In this document: positions 62,662-64,000 of the stretch, piece after piece | Layout of the letters: every line of letters begins with the position of its first letter | How positions within the stretch are numbered: position 1 is the first letter of the stretch | From: Diphasiastrum complanatum | Taxonomy: Eukaryota > Streptophyta > Lycopodiopsida > Lycopodiales > Lycopodiaceae | DNA length: 64,000 bases | Direction of reading: 5' to 3' | NCBI GenBank assembly: GCA_029204225.1 | Contig: CM055095.1 | Coordinates: forward strand, 16,150,049-16,214,048 | Program-made: the position numbers and the translations under genes | The notes under the pieces: model-generated | What the model was told of the DNA's origin: nothing | The model's database searches: none | Seen by the model: the letters and a program-made list of their open reading frames with translations, nothing else

Positions 62662-63758
62662 TGTTTATAGATTCAGAGCCTATAGAATCTGTTAACTAGT
62701 CTTTCTTTGTTTCTTTCTTCTTTAGTCTATCAGCAGAGACGGTGGGCTCTAGATTAAGTTCCTCTTTCTTATTTAAAACTTGAAATCAGGCACAAGGGAC
62801 TGAATATCGTCCTACCTGTCAGAGGACATCCGGATGGGTCACTCTTTAACTGAATGCACATGCATAATCAACCAAAATGCAAGCCAATGCGTTCAACAAA
62901 TGATCTACGTTACAGCTCAGTTGAACCACGAAGGATTCCTACTTCTACCTTGCTGCAAAATGAACTGAAATAAGATCCTAAGCACTATTATGCTTGCATA
63001 AATTGACAAAACAAGAAACAAGAACTAATCTACAACATGTTAGAAGTCCAAGAATCAAGAAACCAACCAGTCTTTTGATTCTTGGACATCCTTATGCCAC
63101 ATTTCTAGGCTATTTAGTTTACTTGAATACTGATTCCTACACTAATTCACAACAAGAACTAAAAACTAATCCACAACTAGGAAAACAAGAAATCTAATCC
63201 ACTCTAAATCCACAACCGCACACAATATGAATGGAAGGGCATGATCATAGGGGCATCACTCAAGAAAACCATCATGATCAAGGAGCTCAATGGATGCATC
63301 TAACTCATGGAAGCTCTTCTCATTTCAGCATGGAGTAGATACAATTCACAAAAAGCTCCTCTACACAAAGAGGAGTCTCTTAAATAAGCAAGAGAGCTTC
63401 TTAGGTGGCATCCTTGTGGAATTTCCACATTTCACAAATTACATGTGGAATAATGCTCTCCAATAGAGGTCACCATCAAAAGGTGGCTCACTCTACTTTC
63501 TTTAAGAGGGGGTCTACTTGCATCTATTACATTTGCCTAGAAATACTAGTTCCTACGTGGTCATTCCATCTTTCGGGATTCACCATGAGGCTTACACAGT
63601 TATGGCTTGTTATTACTAACTAGCATTTCTTGGCTCTCATACTCGGCTCTCAGTCTTCATTCGTCTTGTCTTCTCAGAGACCTCCTCGGTCTAAGGTGAG
63701 AGGTGCTCTTGAGTTGCTCTGTCCGAGTATCTTGGGGATCCGTCAGAATCAACCAACA
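62662..63758 (-). repeat. 5' LTR of element F
   Basis: 1097 bp, TGTTTATAG to CCAACA on the plus strand, collinear with 56617-57754. Confidence 0.85.
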
Positions 63759-63763
63759 AAGAA

Positions 63764-64000
63764 GGCTTTTGACAAAGTCTATAAGAAGGCTCAGAAGAGT
63801 CTATAAAGAAGGTTTATTTCTAAGTCTATAATGAAGGCTTAGAGGAGTCTATAAAGAATGGGATAAGGCCTACGGTCTGATCACCCTAGTGGCCTTTTCC
63901 ACCATGATTGAGGATGAGCAACCTCTAGAAAATAAGTGCCAATGACCATGATTGAGGATGGACAACCTCTAGAAAAAAGGGGCTAGGAATCGATGGACAT
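63764..64000 (+). repeat. Short tandem repeats at window end
   Basis: GAAGGCT...GTCTATAA recurs about every 30 bases from 63761 to 63870, and ACCATGATTGAGGATG at 63901 and 63947 begins a second repeat with CAACCTCTAGAAAA. No gene is seen before the window ends. Confidence 0.5.

Larger units (their letters stand above)
56617..63758 (-). mobile_element. Gag-only LTR retrotransposon, element F (gypsy type)
   Basis: 7142 bp with two ~1.1-kb LTRs (TGTTTA...CCAACA on the plus strand), target duplication AAGAA, primer site, polypurine tract and a single long gag gene. No protease, RT, RNase H or integrase sequence is visible in the 2.3 kb between gag and the 3' LTR. The layout matches non-autonomous gag-carrying elements described in plants (TR-GAG type). 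LTR divergence is larger than in D and E and includes indels. Confidence 0.85.

Overview
The window is nuclear DNA of a land plant with a repeat-rich genome. Evidence: a two-exon GT47 exostosin-type glycosyltransferase gene with GT-AG splice sites, many Ty1/copia and Ty3/gypsy LTR retrotransposons primed by initiator-Met tRNA, plant-type LINE 3' ends, and long AT-rich spacers. I cannot name the species. No rRNA or tRNA gene, CRISPR array, bacterial operon or plasmid feature was seen.

Layout. 1-2400: low-information sequence, an unrecognised Lys/Ser-rich reading frame and a degenerate GC-rich tandem repeat. 2400-7922 (-): the 5' part of a decayed Ty3/gypsy chromovirus-type element (family G copy 1: 5' LTR, leader, gag, PR, RT, RNase H). 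9604-16245 (+): a copia RNase H scrap and a LINE 3' end, the LINE being split by copia element A (9862-15628, TSD CCCTT). 17795-18440 (-): a second LINE 3' end, inverted relative to the first. 20621-23625 (+): the GT47 gene, the only intact host gene I can support. 24507-30198 (-): copia element B, same family as A but inverted. 30199-33387 (-): 5' half of copia element C, fused to B inside the RT region. 33413-38225 (-): complete copia element D (691-bp LTRs, TSD ATATT) with the integrase deleted. 38890-40080 (+): 3' part of family G (copy 2: integrase end, chromodomain, 3' LTR). 40431-46490 (-): copia element E with almost identical 672-bp LTRs. 46491-49380: AT-rich spacer with two related inverted-repeat units. 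49380-50358 (+): family G copy 3 (integrase). 50587-50970 (-): a TCP-like C-terminal fragment. 53233-54600 (-): another gypsy fragment without RT/RNase H, followed by two tandem arrays. 56617-63758 (-): element F, a gag-only gypsy-type element with 1.1-kb LTRs, TSD AAGAA and a 25-bp minisatellite in its leader.

Relative ages by LTR comparison (by eye): E has about 1 difference in 672, D about 6 in 691, A about 9 percent, and F more again with large indels. The window is thus a stack of insertions of different age around one host gene. The clearest biology beyond ordinary decay is the set of non-autonomous elements that still carry target duplications (D without integrase, F with gag only), the unusual AG...GT LTR ends of the A/B family, the inverted A/B pair around the GT47 gene, and tandem arrays in or beside gypsy leaders.
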